DNA of 64,000 nucleotides, from contig JBHHVZ010000003.1 in assembly GCA_046756245.1 (NCBI GenBank), positions 7,811 to 71,810 on the forward strand, read 5' to 3'. A program made the translations under genes and the position numbers. Every line of letters begins with the position of its first letter. The stretch's first letter is position 1. Under the pieces are notes generated by a model. The model had not been told where the DNA came from, ran no database searches, and saw only the letters and a list, made by a program, of their open reading frames with translations. The stretch is from G021776435 sp046756245 (lineage in GTDB: Bacteria; Pseudomonadota; Alphaproteobacteria; Caulobacterales; Parvularculaceae). Shown here in pieces: positions 35,294-46,039 of this stretch.

Positions 35294-35815
35294 ATGAAGC
35301 TGGTTTCGCTCTTACGGCACGCCAGGGCGGTAGGCCGCTCGGCCGGGGTTCGCGACCTTGACCGGCCATTGACGGCGCGCGGGCGCGAAGACGCCTCGCT
35401 CATGGGCGCCTTCCTTGCGGCGCGCGAACAGCCGCCCGACCTCGCCCTGTGTTCGCCTGCGGCGAGAACCCGCGAAACGCTCAACGCGGCGACAGACCAT
35501 TTTCCCGAACCGCCGCATGCGATCTTCGACGACGCGATCTACGCCGCCGCGCCGGCGACATTGCTGGCGGCCGTTCAGGCGTCGCCAAACCAATTCGGAC
35601 ATGTCCTTCTCATCGGCCACAATCCGGGAATTCACGAGTTTGCGCTGGGATTGGCCGCCGCGTCCGAAGAACATGCGATGGCGCGGCTCGAGAAAAAATT
35701 TCCGAAGGGCGCGCTGGCGCAGTTCGCCTTCGATGTCGCCGCCTGGCGTGAAACGAATTTCGCCGGCGGCCGGTTGATCGCGTTTGCAAGACCGAAAGAT
35801 TTGCGCTCGAAATAG
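35294..35815 (+). CDS. SixA-like histidine phosphatase
   Basis: 173-residue cytoplasmic phosphatase of the histidine phosphatase (phosphoglycerate mutase-like) superfamily. The catalytic RHA motif is at residues 8-10 (LLRHARA), with the second Arg region LTARGRED, SPAARTRETL, and the second His in LIGHNPGIHEFAL. The length and the HNPG motif match the SixA branch, which dephosphorylates Hpt domains in E. coli; an Hpt protein is encoded at 8.1 kb but a link is speculative. It is divergent from rnpB. Confidence 0.9.
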   Translation: MKLVSLLRHARAVGRSAGVRDLDRPLTARGREDASLMGAFLAAREQPPDLALCSPAARTRETLNAATDHFPEPPHAIFDDAIYAAAPATLLAAVQASPNQFGHVLLIGHNPGIHEFALGLAAASEEHAMARLEKKFPKGALAQFAFDVAAWRETNFAGGRLIAFARPKDLRSK

Positions 35816-35825
35816 CGTGCGAACG

Positions 35826-36509
35826 CTAAGCTGCTCTTAATTCAGCGGCGACCGCGATCAGCGCCGCTTTGGTGAGAGGGTCGAAGCCCTTCCCCAGCGC
35901 AGCAGGGCAAAACCGGCGTTGAAAAGCGCGCACGACAGCCGCTTGCGTGTTCCCTAGATTATAACCGATGAATTCAAGCGCGGCTAAAGCGTCTTCAAGA
36001 GCAACGTTGTCATCGGGCGGGCCGTCATAGGGCGCGAGCGCCAGACCCTCCGCGGCGAGTCGCGTCCAGGGGAATTTCTCGCCCGGATCGGTCTTCCTCT
36101 CCGGCGCGACGTCGGAATGGCCGAGCACCCGGGCAGGCGGAATGTCATGACGCGTTCGGATATCTTTCAACAGCGCGACAAGCGCGTCGATCTGGATTTC
36201 GGGAAAATCGCGATAGCCGAATTCATGGCCGGGATTGACGAGCTCGACGCCGATCGAGCGGGCGTTGATGTCGATCTCGCCTTTCCATGACGACACGCCG
36301 GCGTGCCAGGCGCGCGCGTTTTCGTCGACCAATCGGAAAATCTGGCCGTCCTCTTCAATGAGGTAATGCGCGCTCACTTTCGAAGCCGGATCGCAGAGAC
36401 GTTCGAGCGCTTCCGCGCCGGTTTTCATGCCGGTGTAATGCAGAATCACTGTGTCGACAGCGCGACCGCGCTCATTATGGTTGGGCGATGGAGCGTCGAT
36501 AAATTGCAC
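35826..36509 (-). CDS. N-acetylmuramoyl-L-alanine amidase, AmpD/AmiD-like
   Basis: Zinc amidase (Amidase_2 fold) that cleaves the MurNAc-L-Ala bond in wall turnover. 227 residues: Zn ligands by analogy with AmpD are His24 (VILHYTG), His131 (LGHSDVAP) and Asp141 (KTDPG), with Glu89 in IGVEL. The C-terminal about 55 residues (FIGYNLGNTQAAVVRAFQRRF) form a peptidoglycan-binding domain like that of AmiD. No signal peptide is visible, so a cytoplasmic AmpD-like role is also possible. Start is GTG 36509, 2 nt after the EamA gene's stop. Confidence 0.92.
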   Translation of the reverse strand: MQFIDAPSPNHNERGRAVDTVILHYTGMKTGAEALERLCDPASKVSAHYLIEEDGQIFRLVDENARAWHAGVSSWKGEIDINARSIGVELVNPGHEFGYRDFPEIQIDALVALLKDIRTRHDIPPARVLGHSDVAPERKTDPGEKFPWTRLAAEGLALAPYDGPPDDNVALEDALAALEFIGYNLGNTQAAVVRAFQRRFCPAALGKGFDPLTKAALIAVAAELRAA

Positions 36510-36512
36510 GGC

Positions 36513-37418
36513 CTATCCTAACGGCTCGGGCGCGCCGGCCTCAAGCGGGCGTACGGGCGGCGCGCGTGTTTTCGGTCCGCGCAAGAGCACGACGCCGACG
36601 CCTGCCAGCGTCATCGCGCCGCCGATGACGAGCTTGAGGCTCACGGGATCGCCAAGAAGCAGAACGCTGAACGAAACCGCCAGGAACGTCGTCAACAGCA
36701 CGCTCGGCGCCACCTGACTCACCGGCAGGCGCTGTAACAGCCAGTAATAGGCCGAATGGCCGAAGATCGAGCCGCCGAACGCTGAATAAAGAATGGCGGC
36801 CGTAAGGAAAATCTTGTCTGCCTCCCGGAAGGCCTCGATTTTGCCGTCTTCAAACAGCGTCGCGCCGGTCCACAGGACCATGGATCCTATGAGCGAAAAC
36901 CAGGCGAGGAGTTCGAACGGTTTAAACGCCGGCGATTTTTTTATCAGGATCGCGCCGATCGATTCGGAAAAAGCTGCGATCGCGACAAACCCGACTCCAA
37001 GCCCGATCCGCGCCTCGCCCTTGCTGAATGCGATCATCGCCACGCCCGCGAATGCGAGGGCGACTCCGAGCGCGCGACGCCGGCCGACCCTGTCCTGCAG
37101 GAAGATCACCGACAGGAGCGTCGCAAACGGCACGTAAAGTAGAATTGCAATCGCGCCCGCCGACGCCGTGCCCAACCTGATGCCCGTAAACATGAAAGCG
37201 TAATTGATCCCGCCCATAAAGACGGCTGCGCCCAGCACCCGGACCATATGACCCGGGCGCCAGCGCAGGAACCGCGCCATCACTACGGCCACGAGGGTAA
37301 GCCGCATGGCGGCGTAGAACATCGGCGGCACGATATCCACCGCGGACTTGATGACGACGAAATGGAACCCCCACACGGCGCACATGGAGATGAGGACAGT
37401 GAGTTCGCGTGGGCTCAA
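36513..37418 (-). CDS. EamA-family (DMT) transporter
   Basis: 301-residue inner-membrane exporter of the drug/metabolite transporter superfamily with ten predicted TM segments in two EamA repeats. The first TM has the CAVWGFHFVVIKSAVD motif; the C-terminal repeat has SVLLTTFLAVSFSVLLLGDP. The start appears to be TTG 37418 with AAGGCGAT upstream. Substrates may be amino acids or related metabolites but cannot be inferred. It is cotranscribed with the amidase downstream. Confidence 0.9.
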   Translation of the reverse strand: MSPRELTVLISMCAVWGFHFVVIKSAVDIVPPMFYAAMRLTLVAVVMARFLRWRPGHMVRVLGAAVFMGGINYAFMFTGIRLGTASAGAIAILLYVPFATLLSVIFLQDRVGRRRALGVALAFAGVAMIAFSKGEARIGLGVGFVAIAAFSESIGAILIKKSPAFKPFELLAWFSLIGSMVLWTGATLFEDGKIEAFREADKIFLTAAILYSAFGGSIFGHSAYYWLLQRLPVSQVAPSVLLTTFLAVSFSVLLLGDPVSLKLVIGGAMTLAGVGVVLLRGPKTRAPPVRPLEAGAPEPLG

Positions 37419-37556
37419 CGGTGATCGCCTTTTTTGAAACTGCGATCCGTCCTACGCGGGCGTACGGGGCCGACTCAACAGATTTTTTCCGACCGGCGCG
37501 AGCTCGTCCGAACAGATTTCGACCGCATCGCCGCTCAGTTGGGCGCGGCGGCGCGT

Positions 37557-37784
37557 TCAGGCCGCGCGAGCCGGGCGCCAGCGCACCCGCCTTTTTGCAC
37601 CCCCGCCTGCAAGCGCCGAAATCGCCAGCGCCAGCGGCGCGCCAATCGTCAGGACGACGATGGCGACGGCTGAAAAGACGAGCATGGCGAGAAATACGAC
37701 GAGTTCTGCAGCGATGTTAAAACCCCGCCTGACGCCTCCGGCGAACGCCGATATTCGCGCCGGATTTCGTACTGACCGATTCAC
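37557..37784 (-). CDS. Possible small membrane protein
   Basis: 75 residues from GTG 37784. One long hydrophobic stretch (AAELVVFLAMLVFSAVAIVVLTIGAPLALAISALAG) flanked by basic ends (RNPAR at the front, KRRVRWRPAR at the back) would make one or two TM segments. It has no recognisable family and no strong Shine-Dalgarno. It occupies the space between the EamA gene and the TerB/J-domain gene on the same strand. The alternative is non-coding DNA with a chance frame. Confidence 0.5.
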   Translation of the reverse strand: MNRSVRNPARISAFAGGVRRGFNIAAELVVFLAMLVFSAVAIVVLTIGAPLALAISALAGGGAKRRVRWRPARAA

Positions 37785-37877
37785 GTGCGCGTACTCCGCT
37801 CACTCCCCGGCTCCATTGGAGCAAAGCCGCGCCGATGCGTCCAGTCTGCGGGTGAATTTCCTGAATTTGTGGCGGAA

Positions 37878-38561
37878 TCAGCCGCGTTCAGCGCGGACCT
37901 GTTCATAGGCTGCGTTGATCGCAGCCATGCGATGTTCGCCGATTCGCACAAATTCGGCCGGCACGCCGCGTCCGGTGAGCGCGTCGGGATGGTTGTCGCG
38001 GACAAGTTTCCTGTACGCCTCGCGCACCGCCGTATCGCTCGCATCGTGGTCGACGCCGAGGATCGCATACGGGTCGTCGTCGCCAAGCCCCAGATGCGCG
38101 GCGCGCACTCGGCGCAACGCCGCTTTCGACAGCTTGAATGCTCTGCCGGCGCGCTCCAGGAGCTCCATCTCGCGCGGATGCGCCACGCCATCGGCCAGCG
38201 CGATGTAATAAAGACAATCAAGCACGTCCTCGAGCGTCGCCGGTTCGTCTTCGAAAATCCGCGCCACTCGCGACAGATACTCGTCGAATCCCGCCACGTC
38301 TTTCTGAGCGAGGCTGTAGATCATACGCACTTTGTCGGCTTCGCTTTCGGGGAAATGGAAGAACTCCTGAAACGCGGCGATTTCTGCTTCGGTGACCATT
38401 CCGTCCGCCTTGGCCATCTTCGCCGACAAGGCGATCAGCGCGATTGAAAACGCGGCTTCGTCACGCCGCGCCCGGCGCGCGGCGAGCGCTTCCAGCACCG
38501 CGCCTAGGGTGCGGCGGCCGGCTTCTTTCAACCGGGACTGAAGACGTTCCCATACGCTCAT
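37878..38561 (-). CDS. TerB-like/J-domain co-chaperone (DjlA-like)
   Basis: 227 residues: a TerB-type helical domain (about 35-155, AFSIALIALSAKMAKADGMVTEAEI, CLYYIALADGVAHPREMELLE) and a C-terminal J domain (about 163-227) with the HPD motif at 191-193 (RDNHPDAL) and DPYAILGV. This is the DjlA order but without the N-terminal TM of E. coli DjlA, so the protein is probably cytoplasmic. It would stimulate DnaK. Start ATG 38561. Confidence 0.92.
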   Translation of the reverse strand: MSVWERLQSRLKEAGRRTLGAVLEALAARRARRDEAAFSIALIALSAKMAKADGMVTEAEIAAFQEFFHFPESEADKVRMIYSLAQKDVAGFDEYLSRVARIFEDEPATLEDVLDCLYYIALADGVAHPREMELLERAGRAFKLSKAALRRVRAAHLGLGDDDPYAILGVDHDASDTAVREAYRKLVRDNHPDALTGRGVPAEFVRIGEHRMAAINAAYEQVRAERG

Positions 38562-38893
38562 GAAAACCTCTGATAATCCGACCCGCCGGACCGCGCCAGC
38601 CCGCCACTCAGCGCCCGCCGCTCAGCGAATGGCGGCGCGGCGCGCCTGTGGAAAATAAATTCTGCAATTCAATCACGCTGTTGGCGGCCAAGCGGCGCAC
38701 GATTTGCGCGCCGGTTTGATTTACCTCTTTGATTTTTTCTCCCCGGCCCTCAATCTTCGCCCCGACGCGACAGGGGTTGAAGGAAATGGGGACTGTCCTT
38801 CGCGAGATGCGCATCATCGCCGGCGGGCTCTTATGCGGCGCCGCGTTCATGATCGTCGCACTCGTCATCTCAGGCGTTTTATAGCCGGCCGCC
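38562..38893. other. 332-nt gap between the DjlA-like gene and metH
   Basis: No full gene. The left part (38562-38700) holds no obvious signal beyond GC-rich inverted CGCCGC runs. The right part contains a candidate small ORF on the plus strand (38786-38884). The two flanking genes are both on the minus strand, so the DjlA-like gene's promoter must lie here unless metH transcripts read through. Confidence 0.6.
38786..38884 (+). CDS. Candidate 32-aa single-TM peptide
   Basis: ATG 38786 opens a 32-codon frame ending TAG 38884. After a short MGTVLREMR head the rest (IIAGGLLCGAAFMIVALV) is one hydrophobic helix with a small C-terminal tail. A purine stretch GAAGGAA lies directly before the ATG, too close for ideal spacing; the in-frame ATG at 38807 is an alternative start. 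It is antisense to nothing and opposite in direction to its neighbours. Real small membrane proteins look like this, but so can chance. Confidence 0.35.
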   Translation: MGTVLREMRIIAGGLLCGAAFMIVALVISGVL

Positions 38894-41542
<2,649 letters not shown>

Positions 41543-41551
41543 GGGGCGTCC

Positions 41552-42412
41552 TCAAGTCCCGTCGCGCGGGCGCAGCCCAAGCATGTGGCAAAGCGCGTAA
41601 ACGAGCTCGGCGCGGTTGAGCGTATAGAAGTGAAGCTGCTCGACGCCCTGCGATGCGAGGTCGAGGCACTGCTCGGCCGTCACCGTTGCGGCGACGAGCC
41701 GGCGGGTTTCGGGATCGTCGTCGAGATTTTCAAACAGGCGAATGATCTTCGACGGCAAGCTGGCGCCGCAAATCGCCGCCATTTTTTTCAAGCCGTTGAA
41801 ATTGGCGATCGGCATGATCCCCGGCGTGATCGGAATGTCGACGCCGGCTGCGCGCACCCGATCGAGATAACGGAAATAGACGTCGTTATAATAAAAGAAC
41901 TGGGTGATCGCGCGCGTCGCGCCGGCGTCGATTTTCGCCTTCAGCAGGTCGATGTCGGCGTCGAAGTTCGCCGAGTCGGGATGTTTTTCCGGGTAGCAGC
42001 CAACTGTGATCTCGAAGTCCGCGATGTTGCGCGCGCCCGCCGCCAGTTCGGCGGCGTTGGCGTAGCCGCCCGGATGGGGCGCGTATTTCTCGCCGGGTCC
42101 GTCCGGCGGATCGCCCCTGAGCGCAACGATGTGCCGCACGCCGGCGCGCCAGTAATCTTTCAGCACGGCGTCGACTTCGTCCTTCGTCGCCGCAACGCAA
42201 GTGAGGTGCGCGGCCGCCCGGAGATCGGTCTCCTTCAGGATGCGCGCTACCGTTTCGTGCGTGCGCGCGCGCGTCGAGCCGCCCGCCCCGTAGGTTACCG
42301 AAACGAAGTCGGGCCCAAGCGGCGCCAGTCGTTCGATGGACGACCAAAGGCGTTCGTGCATCGCCCTCGTTTTTGGAGGAAAGAATTCAAAAGAGACGCG
42401 CATGTCTCCCAC
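41552..42412 (-). CDS. metF: Methylenetetrahydrofolate reductase
   Basis: FAD enzyme giving 5-methyl-THF for MetH. 286 residues, beta/alpha barrel. Motifs: VSFEFFPPKT at the N-terminus with the catalytic Glu, FVSVTYGAGGSTRART, HLTCVAATK, VALRGDPPDG, and FFYNDVYFRYLDRVRAAG. It lies 16 nt from the upstream regulator gene and 9 nt from metH, so the three form an operon. Confidence 0.97.
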   Translation of the reverse strand: MGDMRVSFEFFPPKTRAMHERLWSSIERLAPLGPDFVSVTYGAGGSTRARTHETVARILKETDLRAAAHLTCVAATKDEVDAVLKDYWRAGVRHIVALRGDPPDGPGEKYAPHPGGYANAAELAAGARNIADFEITVGCYPEKHPDSANFDADIDLLKAKIDAGATRAITQFFYYNDVYFRYLDRVRAAGVDIPITPGIMPIANFNGLKKMAAICGASLPSKIIRLFENLDDDPETRRLVAATVTAEQCLDLASQGVEQLHFYTLNRAELVYALCHMLGLRPRDGT

Positions 42413-42428
42413 GGCGAGCGAACTCCCT

Positions 42429-43424
42429 TCAGTTTACGCGCGCGCGTTTGTTCAACCGGCGTACGGACGCCGGCGCGGCGCAGAGCCAGATTTTTACGGT
42501 CAACTTTTGTGTTTCGCCGCCGCCGGGCGATAATGTCTCGACACGGATAAAGTCGAGATTACTGTCGCGGCACCATGTTTTCACTTCATCATCGGAAAAT
42601 CCCAACCGGCGATGGGCGTGCTCTTCGCGCAGGAATTCGAGTTCGTGCGGGGCGAAATCGGAAATCAGCAACCGCCCGCCCGGTTTCAACAGGCGCGCGG
42701 ATTCGCGCACCGCGAGCTCCGGCTCGGCGAGAAAGTGCAGAACCTGATGCAGGCAGACAATGTCGGCCGCGCCTGATTCAACCGGCAGCGAGAACAGGTC
42801 GCCGTGGCGCGCCTGAGCGTGCGTGACGCCCGCCTTTTCGAGTTTGGCGCGCGCGATCGCCAGCATTTCCCGGGACAGATCGAAGCCGACGCCGTCCTTG
42901 TAGTGATCGGCGAAAAGCTCGAGCATGCGTCCCGTGCCGGTGCCGAGATCGATGAACAATTCAGCATTCTCGCCGTCGATCATGGCGCGCATGCGCGCCT
43001 CGATGTCGGATTCGGGCAGATGCAGGCGGCGCACCTCGTCCCACTCGGCGGCGTTTTTCTGAAAATAGGCGGCCGCAGCAGCCGCGCGCGCTTCCCGGCT
43101 CTGGGTGAAACGCTCCCGGTCGCGCGCGATCAGCCGGTCGGATGAGTCAGCTAAATCCTCGATCGCTTCACGCACCCGGCCGACGCCGTCGCCGCGACGG
43201 CCGTCGCGCACGGCCCGGTAGAACATCCATGCGCCTTCGCGGTAGCGCTCCACCAAACCGGCGTCGGCGAGGATCTTGAGATGCCGGCTCACCCTCGGCT
43301 GGCTCTGGCCCAGAATCTGGGTCAGCTCGCTCACGGTCAGCTCGCCGCGCGACAGCAGCGTCATAATTCTAAGCCGCGTCTCTTCGCCGACGGCGCGAAA
43401 GATATTAAGCGTGGCGTCCAGCAT
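42429..43424 (-). CDS. ArsR-family regulator fused to a SAM-dependent methyltransferase domain
   Basis: 331 residues: a winged-helix ArsR domain (about 1-90: FRAVGEETRLRIMTLLSRGELTVSEL, QPRVSRHLKILADAGLV) and a class I methyltransferase domain (about 145-320) with motif I LFIDLGTGTGRMLEL and DIVCLHQVLHFLAEP. This architecture is known for alphaproteobacterial regulators of methionine metabolism (the SamR/SahR group of ArsR proteins), where SAM or SAH is thought to be sensed. The gene heads the metF-metH operon and a 20-bp near-palindrome lies 40 nt upstream. ATG 43424; longer frames run through the operator. Confidence 0.9.
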   Translation of the reverse strand: MLDATLNIFRAVGEETRLRIMTLLSRGELTVSELTQILGQSQPRVSRHLKILADAGLVERYREGAWMFYRAVRDGRRGDGVGRVREAIEDLADSSDRLIARDRERFTQSREARAAAAAAYFQKNAAEWDEVRRLHLPESDIEARMRAMIDGENAELFIDLGTGTGRMLELFADHYKDGVGFDLSREMLAIARAKLEKAGVTHAQARHGDLFSLPVESGAADIVCLHQVLHFLAEPELAVRESARLLKPGGRLLISDFAPHELEFLREEHAHRRLGFSDDEVKTWCRDSNLDFIRVETLSPGGGETQKLTVKIWLCAAPASVRRLNKRARVN

Positions 43425-43463
43425 CGGAATCGTCGAATCCTTGCGCGAGAGAAATGAAACGAG

Positions 43464-43483
43464 ATATAAACATATCTTTATAT
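43464..43483. promoter_or_regulatory. Probable operator of the met operon (SamR/SahR-like)
   Basis: ATATAAAC-ATAT-CTTTATAT is a near-perfect palindrome (9 of 10 pairs match; only the C/C pair fails). It closely resembles the ATAAAGATATCTTTAT-type motif published for SahR-like ArsR regulators of methionine genes. It is 40 nt upstream of the regulator's ATG in otherwise GC-rich DNA, so autoregulation of the three-gene operon is likely. The divergent mlaA start is 180 nt away. Confidence 0.8.
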
Positions 43484-43662
43484 GCTCTACAAGCACCAAC
43501 AAAGCTTGGCGCGCGCCGGCGCAAATTCACGGTTTCCTTACCGGAAATTGACCGGGTTCGCCTCTGGAACGCCTATATTCCGCCCCTAAGTTTGGTGCAT
43601 TGTAGAGTTGAGGGGATCGGGCGTCCGCTTGCGCGCCGGTCAGAACAATCTGGAGAGGCTGC

Positions 43663-44481
43663 ATGCGGGCGATCTTGAAACAAGCCGGAATGGCGACGCT
43701 TGCGCTGACGCTGGCGGCGGGCGGTCCGGTGTGCGCGCAAATTTCGAACGTCGGCGACGCGGAATCCGTCGCCGAGGATCTGGAGCGCGCCGCAGAGGAG
43801 CCGACCAGCGACGTTCCCGACCCTTGGGAAGGCTTCAATCGAAAAATGTTTTCGACGCATCTTTTCCTCGACCACAATATTCTGGTGCCGGCCGCCAAAG
43901 CCTATCGAGCGGTCACGCCGAAAAAAGGCCGCAAGGGCATCCGCAAGTTCCTTCACAACGCCCGCACGCCGGTCATTCTCATCAACGATATTTTTCAGGG
44001 CGAATGGAAACGCGCCGGCAAGACGACGTCGCGTTTCGTAATCAACTCGACAATCGGGTTTCTGGGCTTCGCCGATCCGGCCGCGCATATGGGCATCGAA
44101 AGCCATGATGAGGATTTCGGCCAGACGCTCGCAACATGGGGCGTATCGTCCGGGCCCTATCTTTTTCTGCCGCTGCTCGGACCGAGTTCGATTCGCGACG
44201 GCTTCGGCGCCGGCGTTGATCTGGCGCTGGATCCGCTGATCTGGATTCGCACCGATCCGGCTAAGTACGCCCGCTACACGCGCGCGGGCGTCACCGGCAT
44301 GTCGGTGCGCGAACCGTTGATCGAACCGCTCGAGGACATCGAGGAAAAATCGCTTGATTATTATGCATCGCTCAGAAGCTTCTATCTGCAGGCCCGCAAA
44401 CGCGAGATCAATAACGGCAGGACGACCTACGAAGATCTGCCGGATATTGGCGAATTCGAAGAGTTTGACGAACTCCAATAG
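43663..44481 (+). CDS. mlaA: MlaA (VacJ) outer-membrane lipid-asymmetry protein
   Basis: Outer-membrane component that removes phospholipids from the outer leaflet and passes them to MlaC. 272 residues: a signal peptide (about 1-26), then the MlaA domain beginning DPWEGFNRKMFSTHLFLDHNILVPAAKAYRAVTP, with INSTIGFLGFADPAAHMGI, EDFGQTLATWGV and GPYLFLPLLGPSSIRD. The cysteine after the signal sits in GGPVC, a poor lipobox (Val at -1), so lipidation is uncertain. ATG 43663 has GGAGAGG upstream. mlaC follows 21 nt later. Confidence 0.95.
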   Translation: MRAILKQAGMATLALTLAAGGPVCAQISNVGDAESVAEDLERAAEEPTSDVPDPWEGFNRKMFSTHLFLDHNILVPAAKAYRAVTPKKGRKGIRKFLHNARTPVILINDIFQGEWKRAGKTTSRFVINSTIGFLGFADPAAHMGIESHDEDFGQTLATWGVSSGPYLFLPLLGPSSIRDGFGAGVDLALDPLIWIRTDPAKYARYTRAGVTGMSVREPLIEPLEDIEEKSLDYYASLRSFYLQARKREINNGRTTYEDLPDIGEFEEFDELQ

Positions 44482-44502
44482 GAGACGCCGGTCGGAGAGT
44501 TG

Positions 44503-45138
44503 ATGATTATGATGAGTATTCTGACGGTTACGCGGCGATGGGTTGCAGCGGGCGCAGCGGTTCTGGCTCTGGCTGCAACGCCGGCCCGCGCCGACCAGGC
44601 GGCGGAAGATTACGTCCAGTCGATTCTGGATGAAGCCTATGTCGCGCTTAACGTCGACGATGAGGACGCCATGCTCGACGCCCTCGCCGACCTAGTCGAC
44701 AAATATGTCGACGAACGGCGGGCCGCGCTGTTTACGCTGGGCCAGTACGCGCGCCGGATCACCGATGAGCAGAGAGCGGAGTTTATCCCGCTCTTCAAGG
44801 AATACGCGACCACCGTCTATCAGGACGCGTTGGCGAATTATTCGGGCGAGCGGCTTGTCGTGACCGACTCGGTAGACCGGTCCGCGCGGGATATTATCGT
44901 CAACTCTGAAATCGCCAACGCCAAGCCCGGCGATCAGTGGGCGGACGTCACCGTTCACTGGCGCGTCTATCGCAACCGGAACGGCGTCATGAGCGTCCTG
45001 GACGCCGGCGCTGAGGGCGTCTGGCTGGCGATTGAGCAGCGCAGCCAGTTCACGTCCGTCATCGCCAATAATGGCGGCGGCGAAAAGGGCATGGACGCGC
45101 TCATTACGCAATTACGTGAGCAGGTTGAGGGGCGCTGA
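44503..45138 (+). CDS. mlaC: MlaC-type phospholipid-binding periplasmic protein
   Basis: Periplasmic shuttle that carries phospholipid between MlaA and the MlaFEDB complex. 211 residues: a signal peptide (about 1-31, ending ARA) and an MlaC/Ttg2D domain with ALADLVDKYVDERRAALFTLGQYARRITDEQRAEFIPLFKEYATTVYQDAL, YSGERLVV and WLAIEQRSQFTSVIANNGGG near the end. ATG 44503 is chosen for GGAG at 44494. It shares the operon with mlaA and ends before a strong terminator. Confidence 0.94.
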   Translation: MIMMSILTVTRRWVAAGAAVLALAATPARADQAAEDYVQSILDEAYVALNVDDEDAMLDALADLVDKYVDERRAALFTLGQYARRITDEQRAEFIPLFKEYATTVYQDALANYSGERLVVTDSVDRSARDIIVNSEIANAKPGDQWADVTVHWRVYRNRNGVMSVLDAGAEGVWLAIEQRSQFTSVIANNGGGEKGMDALITQLREQVEGR

Positions 45139-45161
45139 ATCAAGAGCGCCGCGCGAAAATC

Positions 45162-45188
45162 AAAGGCCGCCCCATGGGGCGGCCCTTT
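45162..45188. terminator. Bidirectional terminator between mlaC and rpsD
   Basis: AAAGGCCGCCCC-AT-GGGGCGGCCCTTTGT is an almost perfect palindrome with A-run on the left and T-run on the right, so it can end both mlaC (plus) and rpsD (minus) transcripts. It lies centrally between the two stop codons. Confidence 0.85.
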
Positions 45189-45215
45189 GTGTAAGTCTTC
45201 GTGCGATATGCGCGC

Positions 45216-45833
45216 CTACGACGAATAGTATTCGACCACCAGGTTCGGCTCCATGGCGCTCGCGTAAGGCACCTCGGCGAACTCCGGGATCCTGAGATAG
45301 GTCGCCGTCATCTTCTTGGGATCAACCTCGATATAGTCCGGTATGTCGCGCTCGGGGCTTTGCAGCGCTTCGAGCACCAGCGCTATGTTTTTCGACTTGT
45401 CCTTGATCTCAATGACGTCGCCCGGCTTGCAGCGATAGGACGGGATGTTGGTGCGGACGCCGTTCACCTTGATATGGCCGTGATTGACGAACTGGCGGGC
45501 GGCGAACACGGTCGGAACGAATTTGGCGCGGTAGATGATTGCGTCGAGCCGGCTTTCCAGAAGTCCGATCAGATGTTCGGCGGTGTTGCCGCGCCGGCGC
45601 CCCGCTTCTTCATAGATCCGCTCGAACTGCTTTTCGGTGATATTGCCGTAATAACCCTTGAGCTTTTGCTTGGCGCGCAACTGAAGCCCGTAATCGGACA
45701 GCTTGCCGCGGCGGCGCTGCCCGTGCATGCCGGGACCATAATCGCGCTTGTTGATGGGAGATTTCGCCCGGCCCCAGACGTTTTCGCCGACCCGGCGGTC
45801 AAGCTTGTGCTTGGCGCGAATGCGCTTGCTCAT
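45216..45833 (-). CDS. rpsD: Small-subunit ribosomal protein S4
   Basis: Primary 16S rRNA-binding protein S4. 205 residues, the normal length. N-terminal SKRIRAKHKLDRRVGENVWGR, then the S4 RNA-binding domain (RLDAIIYRAKFVPTVFAARQFVNHGHIKVNG) and C-terminal VEYYSS. ATG 45833 with GAGAGGAA just upstream; the 13-residue extension to 45872 is Gly/Arg-rich and not S4-like. It is a single-gene unit here, apart from the main ribosomal operons. Confidence 0.98.
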   Translation of the reverse strand: MSKRIRAKHKLDRRVGENVWGRAKSPINKRDYGPGMHGQRRRGKLSDYGLQLRAKQKLKGYYGNITEKQFERIYEEAGRRRGNTAEHLIGLLESRLDAIIYRAKFVPTVFAARQFVNHGHIKVNGVRTNIPSYRCKPGDVIEIKDKSKNIALVLEALQSPERDIPDYIEVDPKKMTATYLRIPEFAEVPYASAMEPNLVVEYYSS

Positions 45834-45970
45834 TTCCTCTCGCTTTCGACGCGGCCCGGCGCCGGGGCCCATCCCCGGCGCGATTGCAACGGCGGCTCAC
45901 GCGTCATCCGTCATGAAGCCGCGGCCTATACCGGGCGCGCGCGCGTCTGTCAAACCCTCTGCACGCCAAG

Positions 45971-45997
45971 AAAAAGCCCGCTTGAAAGCGGGCTTTT
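45971..45997 (-). terminator. Terminator of the VPLPA-CTERM gene
   Basis: On the minus strand AAAAGCCCGCTTTCAAGCGGGCTTTTTCTT forms a 7-bp GC-rich stem (GCCCGCT/AGCGGGC) with a short loop and a T-run, 43 nt after the stop at 46040. It is well placed to end that gene's transcript before the rpsD promoter. Confidence 0.8.
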
Positions 45998-46039
45998 CCT
46001 GAAGTCTTGGAGGCCTTTTTCGGTGCTACGCGGTCGGCG

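Noticed and set aside
34789..35361. Protein-coding frames over 34.8-35.3 kb on both strands
   Set aside because: The stretch is RNase P RNA; conserved RNA core sequences and the P1 helix explain it.
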